The notes beneath the pieces are model-generated. The model was not told the DNA's origin and did not search any database. It was given only the letters and a program-made list of their open reading frames with translations. From Streptomyces sp. NBC_00154 (lineage in GTDB: Bacteria > Actinomycetota > Actinomycetes > Streptomycetales > Streptomycetaceae), in contig NZ_JAPEMI010000001.1 of NCBI RefSeq assembly GCF_026342835.1, positions 5,958,501-6,022,500 on the forward strand: a stretch of 64,000 nt of DNA. The letters run 5' to 3'. Below, in pieces: positions 27,882 through 35,780 of this stretch (positions are counted from its first letter, which is position 1; each line of letters starts with the position of its first letter). Position numbers and translations under genes: made by a program.

Positions 27882-27990
27882 ATGCTCACCGACGTCACAG
27901 CGACCCGCTGTGCCACGCCCCTGTCTGAGGGCGGCTCGTTCCCGGGCATCGTCGAAACCGACGAGCTGGTACGTACGTCAAGTGGGTCCC
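27882..27990 (+). pseudogene. Truncated 5' copy of a HipA-like kinase gene
   Basis: The first about 28 codons (MLTDVTATRCATPLSEGGSF, PGIVETDEL) match the start of the intact HipA-like gene at 30969 (MLTEVTATRYVTPLREGGSL, PGIVEADDL) with divergence; similarity then breaks off after TACGTACGTCAAGTGG. The -10-like TAACCT six bases before the ATG also corresponds to TAGCCT in the intact copy, so the promoter region is shared too. The copy is old rather than recent. Confidence 0.75.
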
Positions 27991-28884
27991 GAGCCCGGGC
28001 CGCTGATGGGCCATTCGGTGGCTCATGGGATCCTGACCTGCGGCAGGGCAGGTGTCAGTGCCTGTCAGGGGCCTGGTCGGCCTCAGGCTTCTGGGCGGCC
28101 ACGCGGGGGCGTTCCGGCGTCGGATCGCTGTCAGGCGCGTGGCGTGTGTCCGGGTGCCGGCCGAGGTCGATGCCGTTTTGGACCGCTACGCCGACCATCT
28201 GCCCTTTTCGCTGAATCAGCCCGACACTTTTGCGACAGAGGCGATTTCGAGTTCATGAAATCCAGCGAAAGCAGCGTGATACGGGGAACGAATGTCCCGA
28301 AACCGCCGTGAACATCTCTCTGCCTGAGGCCGCTGTCCGCGACGACTCCAGCAGGGAGCCTCAAGTAAGGGGAAACCCCCTGGTGATTCACCCTTGGGGA
28401 AATCAATCTGCGGCAGGAAGCGAGCAACAGCGTACTCCGGCGCACAACAAGGGGAATTCGGAACCGATATGACAGTAGCATAAACCACCGATACCCTCAA
28501 TGCGCTCTGTTGGTACCGGCATCCATCGTATTGAATCGAATTGGGCGAGACGGACCACCCGGATCATTCGACCCGTCAGGACCCCTCGATCCGCCAGTGC
28601 TTCCCATCGGATGTCCGACCCTTCGGTAAGGGCCGGCCGGACATCCTCCGTGAGACGCGGACCGTTCCGCCATGCCGTGTCTCACGGCTTCGTGAGGCCT
28701 CAATCGCTCGTCACAGCGGTCCCGCTGCGCGCTCGACCGCTGTGACGGCTCACCGGTTCCATCCCCGGCTTCACATCCCGCCGGAGACGCCCGGAACATT
28801 CCGTGAAGCCACGGAACCCGTACCACTCACGGTCCGCCGCACCACTCCTGCCACGGCAGTACAACGAGCGCAAGGAGACCCGTC
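27991..28884. other. Non-coding stretch before the IPT genes, with AT-richer part and hairpins
   Basis: About 0.9 kb without a convincing gene. 28,230-28,500 is AT-richer than its surroundings and has only short frames, for example an 18-codon one at 28255-28311. Two long hairpins follow: GGATGTCCG (28609-28617) / CGGACATCC (28638-28646) enclosing CCCTT-CGGT-AAGGG, and the 13-bp stem listed separately at 28710-28748. The sequence looks like the scar of an insertion. AAGGAG before 28885 is the ribosome-binding site of the first IPT gene. Confidence 0.5.
28710..28748. terminator. 13-bp perfect stem-loop upstream of the IPT genes
   Basis: CGTCACAGCGGTC (28710-28722) and GACCGCTGTGACG (28736-28748) are perfect inverted repeats around a 13-nt loop. 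It could be a terminator insulating the IPT genes or a recombination-site-like palindrome. Confidence 0.5.
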
Positions 28885-29673
28885 ATGCCAACTCTCACCT
28901 CGCTGACACCCACTCAGAGCCACAACGGGATCACCCTCACTCTGACCGGCACAAGCCTGTCGGGCACGACCAAGGTCAACTTCGGAACGAAGAAGATCAA
29001 CCCCGCCTCCGTCAGCGCCACCACCGTCACCGTCGCCATCCCGGCGCAGTGCGGTGGCCAGGTCAACGTCAGCGTTACTGCGGGCACCACGACCAGCAAC
29101 TCGCTCTCGTTCTTCTACATCGACCCCCCGGCGCCCACTGCTCTCAGTGCCAACACCGGGCCTGCCACCGCCACCTCCCTGAGCGTCCTCGGCAGTGGCT
29201 TGCTGACCGCGACCGCGGTGACGTTCGGCGCCGTGGGCGACGGCACCGGGCTGACCGTCGTGTCGGACAGCGAGTTAACCGTCACCTGCCCCGCGCACGA
29301 CGCCTTCGGCGGTGCCAGCTTCGACACGGTGGACTGCACCGTCACCACTGCCGGCGGTACCAGCATCCCGCTCGGCGCCCCCACCCAGTACACCTACTAC
29401 GACGTCCCGACCGTCACCGGCCTGGCTCCCACATCAGGACTGGTCGGTGACGACACCACCGTCACCGGCGCAAATCTGGTGGATGTCAGCATCGTGACCT
29501 TCACCCCCACGGCCGGCGGTGCCGCGGTTCAGGCCGACTTCTCGAGCTTCGCCGACACCACCCTCGTCGCCACCGTCCCCTCGGGACTCGCGGCAGGCAC
29601 GTACAACGTTCGGGCAACCACTCCCGGCGGCCAGACCGCGATCGTCGCCGGCGACGTCTACACCGTCGACTAG
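28885..29673 (+). CDS. IPT/TIG repeat protein without export signal, contains a TTA codon
   Basis: 262 residues from the ATG at 28885, with AAGGAGACC upstream. It consists almost wholly of three IPT/TIG immunoglobulin-like repeats: residues about 1-78 (LTSLTPTQSHNGITLTLTGT), about 80-172 and about 173-262 (TVTGLAPTSGLVGDDTTVTG). There is no signal peptide, membrane anchor or LPXTG motif, unlike most IPT proteins, which are extracellular. A leucine in SDSELTVTC is encoded by TTA (29275-29277), so translation should need the bldA tRNA and be tied to development. It is followed 153 bp later by a second IPT gene. Function unknown. Confidence 0.85.
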   Translation: MPTLTSLTPTQSHNGITLTLTGTSLSGTTKVNFGTKKINPASVSATTVTVAIPAQCGGQVNVSVTAGTTTSNSLSFFYIDPPAPTALSANTGPATATSLSVLGSGLLTATAVTFGAVGDGTGLTVVSDSELTVTCPAHDAFGGASFDTVDCTVTTAGGTSIPLGAPTQYTYYDVPTVTGLAPTSGLVGDDTTVTGANLVDVSIVTFTPTAGGAAVQADFSSFADTTLVATVPSGLAAGTYNVRATTPGGQTAIVAGDVYTVD

Positions 29674-29826
29674 TTCCCCGGCCCCACCCAGGGCCAACGG
29701 GTCGTCAGCACCCGCCGGTTCGCATCGGGGACGACCTGATGAGCGCCGAGGGTGAACCCGCTGCGCCCTGGCCGACTCACGTCAGTCAGGGCGCCGCATC
29801 CTGAGGAGACCAGGAAGGAACAGGTC

Positions 29827-30825
29827 ATGGCCCCGCTAGTGACCAGTCTCGATCCCAACAAGGGACCGATCGCGGGAGGCACGGCGGTAACAATCAACGG
29901 CAGTGGTTTCACCGGGGTCACCGCCGTCAGGTTCGGAACCGCCCCGGCCTCGTTCACGGTGATCAGCACCACCCAGATCATCGCCACCTCACCGGCGGGC
30001 TTCGGGACGGTGAACGTCACGGTCGTCGCGGCAGCGGGCACGAGCAACGGCTTCGCCTACTCCTATGTCGCGATTCCGGCGCTCAGCTCTCTGACGCCCG
30101 GCCGGGGACCGACCTCGGGGGGAAACACGGTCACCCTCACCGGTACCAACCTGTCAGCGGCCACTTCGGTGCAGTTCGATACGAGCTCTGCCGTCATCAC
30201 CGGCAACTCCGCCACCCAGATCATCGTCACCGCGCCGACGGCACCGGCCGCTCCCGCAGACGTCAGCGTCACAACGGCGGGCGGCGTCAGCAATCCATTG
30301 CCGTACTTCTACATCCCGGCCCCGACCGTCAGCCTGCTCGGCCCCGGCAAGGGCCCGCTCTCCGGTGGAAACACCGTCACCATCACCGGCACCAACCTGA
30401 CTCTGACCAGCACGGTCCGCTTCGGGGCCGCTGCGGCCACCGGCGTCACTGTCGACTCCGACAGCCAGGTCTTCGCGAACGCGCCCAGCGGATCGGGCTC
30501 GGTGACCGTCACCGTCACCACGCCGGGCGGCACCAGCACGCCCGGGCTGGGCACCGCCTACTACACATACCTCGCGGTTCCGGCCGTCAGCAGCCTCAAC
30601 CCCTCATCGGGCCCCGCCCTCGGCGGGACCACCGTCACTCTCACCGGCAGCGGGCTGACCTACGCCGACGAAGTGCGCTTCGGGAGTGTTCCGGTGCCGT
30701 TCACCGCCGTCTCCGACACGCAGATCATCGCTGTCGCCCCGGGAGGGGCGCCGGGCACAGTGACGGTGGTCGTGCGCACCCCGGCAGGCACGGCCTCGGG
30801 CATCCCGTACCAGTACGTCACCTGA
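29827..30825 (+). CDS. Four-repeat IPT/TIG protein without export signal
   Basis: 332 residues from the ATG at 29827, with AGGAAGGA upstream. It has four IPT/TIG repeats of about 83 residues, each starting with a Pro-x-x-Gly-Pro-x-x-Gly-Gly turn: VTSLDPNKGPIAGGTAVTIN, LSSLTPGRGPTSGGNTVTLT, VSLLGPGKGPLSGGNTVTIT and VSSLNPSSGPALGGTTVTLT. The repeats resemble one another, indicating internal duplication. Rich in Thr, Ser, Gly and Val and with no cysteine seen. No signal peptide, anchor or enzymatic domain. It may be a structural fibre or adaptor protein that leaves the cell by a non-Sec route; this is inference. Confidence 0.85.
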   Translation: MAPLVTSLDPNKGPIAGGTAVTINGSGFTGVTAVRFGTAPASFTVISTTQIIATSPAGFGTVNVTVVAAAGTSNGFAYSYVAIPALSSLTPGRGPTSGGNTVTLTGTNLSAATSVQFDTSSAVITGNSATQIIVTAPTAPAAPADVSVTTAGGVSNPLPYFYIPAPTVSLLGPGKGPLSGGNTVTITGTNLTLTSTVRFGAAAATGVTVDSDSQVFANAPSGSGSVTVTVTTPGGTSTPGLGTAYYTYLAVPAVSSLNPSSGPALGGTTVTLTGSGLTYADEVRFGSVPVPFTAVSDTQIIAVAPGGAPGTVTVVVRTPAGTASGIPYQYVT

Positions 30826-30968
30826 AGCACAGCCCGCGGGAGGGGATCAATCCGTACGTCCTGCATGATCATCGAGGCACGGCTCGTGCCAGGTTCGGGT
30901 GGAAGGGCGGCTTCGGTCCGCACCCGTGGCTCGTGAAGACCGGATGTCGGGCCCGATAGCCTGGGAAA

Positions 30969-31883
30969 ATGCTCACAGAAGTCACCGCGACCCGCTACGT
31001 CACACCCCTACGGGAGGGCGGATCCCTGCCCGGAATCGTCGAAGCCGACGATTTGGGCACCTACGTCATGAAGTTCACCGGCGCAGGGCAGGGCCGCAAG
31101 ACCCTCGTCGCGGAGGTCATCTGCGGGGAGCTCGGCCGACGACTGGGACTGCGGGTCCCGGAACTCGTCACGATCCAGCTCGACCCGGTCATCGGGCTCG
31201 CGGAGCCGGACCAGGAGGTGCAGGAGCTGCTCAAGGCGAGCGGCGGGCTGAATCTCGGAATGGACTATCTGCCCGGTTCGATCGGGTTCGATCCGCTCGC
31301 CTACCAGGTGGACCCGGCAGAGGCCGGGAAGATCGTCTGGTTCGATGCGTTGATCAACAATGTCGACCGGTCGTGGCGGAACCCGAACATGCTGGTCTGG
31401 CACAGCGATGTCTGGCTCATCGACCATGGCGCCACGATGATCTGGCACCACAACTGGCCGGGTGCACAGGCATCGGCCGCCAAGCCGTACAACGCCTCCG
31501 ACCATGTTCTCGCGCCCTTCGGCCCGGACATCGCGGCCGCGGCCGCGGAGCTCGCCCCACTCGTCACCGAACAGTTGCTGACCGAGGTGACCGCCGAGGT
31601 GCCCGACGAGTGGCTGGTCGACGAGCCCGGCTTCGACACGACCGACGCGCTGCGCCGCGCCTATGCGGAGCCGCTGCTGGCACGCGCCGCCACCATTCAT
31701 GATCGGATCGCGATGGACGCGCCCACGAAGACCAAGCCGTCCCAGGCGCCGGGGTGGCTCACCGAGCACCTGGCACCGTGGCCGCACCCCACCAAGAAGG
31801 ATCGGGCCGAGAAGGCCGGGGCCGAGCAGACCGGTTCGGACCTGACCGGTACCGCACAGAGCAGCAAGGACGGCGGCCGGTGA
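30969..31883 (+). CDS. HipA-like kinase family protein
   Basis: 304 residues from the ATG at 30969. It has HipA-kinase features without the DNA-binding HipB partner: YVMKFTGAGQGRKTLVAEVI (ATP-site lysine), FDALINNVDRSWRNPNMLVW (catalytic D and N of the HipA-type loop) and WLIDHGATMIWHH (metal-binding aspartate). The C-terminus is a charged linker. There is no ribosome-binding site; TAGCCT six bases before the ATG suggests a leaderless transcript. It overlaps the DUF3037 start by four bases. HipA phosphorylates glutamyl-tRNA synthetase in E. coli; the target here is unknown. Confidence 0.88.
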   Translation: MLTEVTATRYVTPLREGGSLPGIVEADDLGTYVMKFTGAGQGRKTLVAEVICGELGRRLGLRVPELVTIQLDPVIGLAEPDQEVQELLKASGGLNLGMDYLPGSIGFDPLAYQVDPAEAGKIVWFDALINNVDRSWRNPNMLVWHSDVWLIDHGATMIWHHNWPGAQASAAKPYNASDHVLAPFGPDIAAAAAELAPLVTEQLLTEVTAEVPDEWLVDEPGFDTTDALRRAYAEPLLARAATIHDRIAMDAPTKTKPSQAPGWLTEHLAPWPHPTKKDRAEKAGAEQTGSDLTGTAQSSKDGGR

Positions 31884-32263
31884 GCGAGCGCGAGGTCTTC
31901 GAGTACGCGCTGCTGCGCGTCGTGCCCCGGGTCGAGCGCGGTGAGTGCTTCAACGCGGGTGTGCTGGTGTACTGCCGCGCCAAGTCATTCGTCGCCGCCC
32001 GTACGTATCTCGACGAGAACAAGCTGAAGGCCCTGGACCCGCATGCCGACGTGGTCGGCGTGCGGGCGGCGCTGCGGGCCGTCGAGGGCGTCTGCGACGG
32101 TGGCGACGCGGCAGGACAGGCTGCCTGTGACGATGCGGGCCGGCGCTTTCGCTGGCTGATCGCCCCGCGCTCCACGGTCGTCCAGCCGAGTGCCGTGCAC
32201 AGCGGTCTCACCGCGGATCCGGAGGCCGAGGTCGAGCGGCTGCTCGACCTGCTGGTGCGGTGA
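31880..32263 (+). CDS. DUF3037 family protein
   Basis: 127 residues from a GTG at 31880 that overlaps the upstream TGA (GTGA), so translation is coupled to the HipA-like kinase. It has the DUF3037 signature FEYALLRVVPRVERGECFNA and GVLVYCRAKSFVAARTYLDE, with FRWLIAPRSTVVQPS near the C-terminus. The kinase/DUF3037 pair is widely conserved in actinobacteria, which suggests that DUF3037 is a partner, regulator or substrate of the kinase; this is inference. A good terminator lies 11 bp after the stop. Confidence 0.9.
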   Translation: MSEREVFEYALLRVVPRVERGECFNAGVLVYCRAKSFVAARTYLDENKLKALDPHADVVGVRAALRAVEGVCDGGDAAGQAACDDAGRRFRWLIAPRSTVVQPSAVHSGLTADPEAEVERLLDLLVR

Positions 32264-32273
32264 TCCGGCACCT

Positions 32274-32313
32274 GTCGGCGCCGCCCTTGCCCACCTGGGG
32301 CCGCGGCGCCGAC
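32274..32313 (+). terminator. Hairpin terminator after DUF3037
   Basis: GTCGGCGCCG (32274-32283) pairs perfectly with CGGCGCCGAC (32304-32313) around a 20-nt loop, 11 bp after the stop codon. Confidence 0.8.
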
Positions 32314-32391
32314 GGGTGTGACATGCGCTGCTGTCCTTGTGGGCCGTTGACACCGAGTGCCAGGGCTTCTAGCGTCTCGTCTGCTGAAGGT

Positions 32392-32409
32392 ACTAAGCGG
32401 TTGCTCAGT
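32392..32409. promoter_or_regulatory. TetR-type operator before fabG
   Basis: ACTAAGCGGTTGCTCAGT is an 18-bp inverted repeat with one mismatch (ACTAAGC/GCTcAGT). Similar AAGC-N4-GCTT palindromes are bound by TetR regulators of fatty-acid metabolism in actinobacteria. It sits 58 bp before the fabG start. No matching regulator is encoded next to it. Confidence 0.55.
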
Positions 32410-32466
32410 TATCGGGAACTTCCTGACGTCCGCTGAGCCGCGATCCAAGGGCGAGGAGAACCAAGC

Positions 32467-33228
32467 ATGTCCACCACCGAGCAGCGCGTCGCCATCGTGA
32501 CGGGAGCGGCGCGGGGCATTGGCGCCGCCACCGCGGTACGCCTGGCGGCCGAGGGCCGCGCCGTCGCCGTACTCGACCTCGACGAGGCGGCCTGCAAGGA
32601 CACCGTCGAGAAGATCACCGCCGCCGGGGGCACCGCCCTCGCCGTCGGCTGCGACGTGTCGGACAGCGCCCAGGTGGAGGCCGCCGTGGCGCGTGTCGCC
32701 GCCGAGCTCGGCGCCCCGACGATCCTCGTCAACAACGCGGGCGTGCTCCGCGACAACCTGCTCTTCAAGATGAGCGAGTCCGACTGGGACACCGTGATGA
32801 ACGTGCACCTCAAGGGGGCGTTCCTGATGGCCAAGGCCGTCCAGAAGCACATGGTGGACGCCAAGTTCGGCCGTATCGTCTCGCTGTCCTCCTCCTCCGC
32901 GCTCGGCAACCGCGGCCAGGCCAACTACTCCGCGGTCAAGGCAGGTCTGCAGGGCTTCACCAAGACCCTCGCCAAGGAGCTCGGCAAGTTCGGCATCACG
33001 GCCAACGCTGTCGCGCCCGGCTTCATCGTCACCGAGATGACAGCCCAGACCGCGGCCCGGGTCGGCATGGGCTTCGAGGAGTTCCAGGCCGCCGCAGCCA
33101 CTCAGATCCCCGTGCAGCGCGTCGGCCGCCCCGAGGACATCGCCAACGCCATCGCCTTCTTCACGGGCGAGGAGGCCGGCTTCGTCTCCGGTCAGGTCAT
33201 GTACGTCGCCGGCGGACCGCTCAACTGA
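32467..33228 (+). CDS. fabG: 3-oxoacyl-ACP reductase (FabG-like SDR)
   Basis: 253 residues from the ATG at 32467, with GAGGAGAACC upstream. A classical SDR: cofactor motif TGAARGIGAATAV, NNAGVLRDNLLF, and the Ser-Tyr-Lys triad in SLSSSSALGNRGQANYSAVK. It reduces beta-ketoacyl substrates with NADPH in fatty-acid or polyketide pathways. It is probably a secondary FabG since no other fab gene is adjacent. It forms an operon with the second SDR 20 bp downstream, under the AAGC-N4-GCT palindrome. Confidence 0.88.
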   Translation: MSTTEQRVAIVTGAARGIGAATAVRLAAEGRAVAVLDLDEAACKDTVEKITAAGGTALAVGCDVSDSAQVEAAVARVAAELGAPTILVNNAGVLRDNLLFKMSESDWDTVMNVHLKGAFLMAKAVQKHMVDAKFGRIVSLSSSSALGNRGQANYSAVKAGLQGFTKTLAKELGKFGITANAVAPGFIVTEMTAQTAARVGMGFEEFQAAAATQIPVQRVGRPEDIANAIAFFTGEEAGFVSGQVMYVAGGPLN

Positions 33229-33248
33229 CCCGAAGGGCAACGGAGATC

Positions 33249-34004
33249 ATGACTGTGCAGGACAGTGGGAAGGTCGCGCTGATCACGGGCGCGAGCCGGG
33301 GGATCGGGTACGGGATAGCCGAGGCGCTCGTCGCCCGCGGCGACCGGGTGTGCATCACCGGGCGCGGCGAGGACGCGCTCAAGGAGGCCGTCGAGAAGCT
33401 GGGCTCCGACCGGGTCATCGGCGTCGCCGGCAAGGCGCACGACGAGGCGCACCAGGCGGCGGCTGTCGAGCGCACCATGGAGGCGTTCGGCCGCGTCGAC
33501 TTCCTGGTCAACAACGCCGGTACGAACCCGGTCTTCGGCCCGATGGCGGAGCTCGACCTGGCTGTCGCCCGCAAGGTCTACGAGACCAATGTGATCTCGG
33601 CGCTCGGCTTCGCCCAGCAGACCTGGAAGGCCTGGCAGAAGGAGAACGGCGGGGCGATCGTCAATATCGCCTCGATAGCCGGTGTCTCCGCCTCGCCGTT
33701 CATCGGCGCGTACGGCATGAGCAAGGCCGCCATGGTCAATCTGACCCTTCAGCTGGCGCACGAGTTCGCACCGGTCGTGCGGGTCAACGCCATCGCCCCC
33801 GCGGTCGTGAAGACCAGGTTCGCCTCGGCGCTGTACGAGGGCCGTGAGGCGGAGGCCGCCGCGGCCTATCCGCTCGGCCGGCTCGGTGTCCCCGAGGACA
33901 TCGGTGGCGCCGCCGCGTTCCTCACGTCGAACCAGTCCGACTGGATCACGGGACAGACGCTGGTGGTCGACGGAGGTATCTTCCTGAACGCGGGCGTGGG
34001 CTGA
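33249..34004 (+). CDS. SDR family oxidoreductase
   Basis: 251 residues from the ATG at 33249, 20 bp after fabG. It carries the SDR motifs LITGASRGIGYGIAEAL, NNAGTNPVFGPMAELD and the catalytic NIASIAGVSASPFIGAYGMS followed by K. The substrate is unknown. It is clearly a different subfamily from the preceding FabG, so the pair may act on successive or alternative substrates of one pathway. The operon ends in an 11-bp perfect hairpin at 34043-34076. Confidence 0.9.
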   Translation: MTVQDSGKVALITGASRGIGYGIAEALVARGDRVCITGRGEDALKEAVEKLGSDRVIGVAGKAHDEAHQAAAVERTMEAFGRVDFLVNNAGTNPVFGPMAELDLAVARKVYETNVISALGFAQQTWKAWQKENGGAIVNIASIAGVSASPFIGAYGMSKAAMVNLTLQLAHEFAPVVRVNAIAPAVVKTRFASALYEGREAEAAAAYPLGRLGVPEDIGGAAAFLTSNQSDWITGQTLVVDGGIFLNAGVG

Positions 34005-34042
34005 GCACAGCCTGAGCCGGTTTGGTCCTGATTGCCTCAAGT

Positions 34043-34076
34043 GCCCCGTCGGGCCTATGGATTGACCCGACGGGGC
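34043..34076 (+). terminator. Hairpin terminator after the SDR operon
   Basis: GCCCCGTCGGG (34043-34053) pairs perfectly with CCCGACGGGGC (34066-34076) around a 12-nt loop. Confidence 0.85.
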
Positions 34077-34122
34077 GCTGCGGTATGGTCTGCCGACCCA
34101 TGGCTGATCGAGGAGCGTGCAC

Positions 34123-35703
34123 GTGTTCTATCGGGCCAGGCTGCAGGCTGCTGCAGCCCTTGCTTCCCTTTCTCTGCTGGCCGGCTGCGGTCTGTTGTCC
34201 GACAGCGGGTCGGAAGCGGATCAGAAGATAGTCGTCGGTACCACGAGTGAGCCCTCCACTCTCGATCCGGCGGCGGCGTGGGACAACTCCTGGGAGCTGA
34301 TGCGCAATGTCTTCCAGACCCTGGTGAGTTTCCCCACCGGCAGTACGAGCCCCGAGCCCGACGCCGCGGAGTCCTGCACATTCACCGACCGGACCAGCAC
34401 GGCCTACCGCTGCACCGTCAAGAAGGGGCTGAAGTTCTCCAACGGGGACAAGCTCGACGCCGAGGCGGTGAAGTACTCCATCGACCGGATCCTGACCATC
34501 AAGGTCAAGGGCGGCCCGGTCGGCCTGCTCGGCTCGCTCGACCGGGTCGAGACCGTGGGTGACGACAAGGTTGTCTTCCACCTCAACAAGCCGGACGCCA
34601 CCTTCCCGTTCGTCCTGGCCACCCCCGCGATGTCTCTGGTGGCGCCCAGCGACTATCCGAAGGACCGGGTCCGCACGGACGGCAAGGTCACCGGATCCGG
34701 CCCCTACCTCCTGGACACGTACGTGCCGGGGGACAGGGCCGAGCTGGTGAAGAACCAGAACTACAAGGGCTTCGCCAACCGCAAGAACAATGCCGTGACC
34801 ATCCGGTATTTCAAGGGGTCCGCCCCCATGGTCGACGCGCTGCAGAAGGACGAGCTCGACGCCACGTACCGCGGCCTCACGGCCGAGGAGGTCGTCAAGC
34901 TCGAGGACAACAAGGACAAGAACAGCAAGCTGCAGCTCATCGAGACCGTCGGCGCCGATATCCGCTTCCTGGTCTTCAACCCCGAGGACCCGGCCGCCGG
35001 GAACCCTGCCGTCCGGCGGGCCATCGCCCAGCTCGTGGACCGGGACGCCTTGGTGGCCAAGGTGTACCAGGGCACTGCCGAGCCGCTGTACTCCATGGTG
35101 CCCAAGGGCATCGCGGGCCACACCACCAGCTTCTTCGACAGCTTCGGTGACCCGGACCAGGAGAAGGCCAAGCAGATCCTCGTCAAGGCGGGCATCACCG
35201 AGCCGGTCGCGATGACTTTCTGGTTCACCACCGACCGGTACGGCTCCTCGACGGCCCCTGAGTTCGATGAGCTGAAGCGGCAGCTGGAGGCCTCCGGGCT
35301 GTTCAGGATCACGCTGAAGAGCGCTCCGTGGAAGACCTTCCAGGCGGGTTTCACCAAGGGCGACTACCCGGTCTTCGGCCGCGGCTGGTTCCCGGACTTC
35401 CCGGACCCGGACAACTTCATCGCCCCCTTCGTGGGCAAGGACACCGTGACCGGTATGCCGTACGTGAAGAACGAGATCACCCAGCATCTGCTGCCGCAGA
35501 GCCGCCAGGAGAGCGACCGGGGTGCGGTCAGCAAGCAGTTCGAGCGGGCCCAGAAGATCCTGGTCGACGACGTCCGGCTGCTGCCGCTGTGGCAGGGCAA
35601 GCTGTACGTGGCGGCGGGCGAGGACATCGGCGGCGGCGAGCGCGCCCTGGACCCGCAGACGGTCATGCAGATGTGGGAGTTGTACCGCAAGGCCAGCTGG
35701 TAG
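34123..35703 (+). CDS. ABC transporter substrate-binding lipoprotein (oligopeptide type)
   Basis: About 526 residues. A lipoprotein signal (VFYRARLQAAAALASLSLLA then GC) is followed by a family 5 solute-binding domain: IVVGTTSEPSTLDPAAAWDN, KKGLKFSNGDKLDAEAVKYS and GRGWFPDFPDPDNF. GTG 34123 is preferred to GTG 34117 because AGGAG ends at 34115. Family 5 proteins bind peptides, nickel or small molecules. No permease or ATPase genes adjoin, so this is an orphan receptor. Full length. Confidence 0.92.
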   Translation: MFYRARLQAAAALASLSLLAGCGLLSDSGSEADQKIVVGTTSEPSTLDPAAAWDNSWELMRNVFQTLVSFPTGSTSPEPDAAESCTFTDRTSTAYRCTVKKGLKFSNGDKLDAEAVKYSIDRILTIKVKGGPVGLLGSLDRVETVGDDKVVFHLNKPDATFPFVLATPAMSLVAPSDYPKDRVRTDGKVTGSGPYLLDTYVPGDRAELVKNQNYKGFANRKNNAVTIRYFKGSAPMVDALQKDELDATYRGLTAEEVVKLEDNKDKNSKLQLIETVGADIRFLVFNPEDPAAGNPAVRRAIAQLVDRDALVAKVYQGTAEPLYSMVPKGIAGHTTSFFDSFGDPDQEKAKQILVKAGITEPVAMTFWFTTDRYGSSTAPEFDELKRQLEASGLFRITLKSAPWKTFQAGFTKGDYPVFGRGWFPDFPDPDNFIAPFVGKDTVTGMPYVKNEITQHLLPQSRQESDRGAVSKQFERAQKILVDDVRLLPLWQGKLYVAAGEDIGGGERALDPQTVMQMWELYRKASW

Positions 35704-35780
35704 GGCTTGCCCGGTCGACTGTCAGTGGCCCCCGGTAGGTTCTTGGTCAAGAACCGATTTGCGTACCGGAGGTTGTTGAA

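Noticed and set aside
28052..28258. 68-codon frame ending SLNQPDTFATEAISSS as a gene
   Set aside because: Weak codon bias, no ribosome-binding site and no recognisable domain; probably part of the insertion scar.
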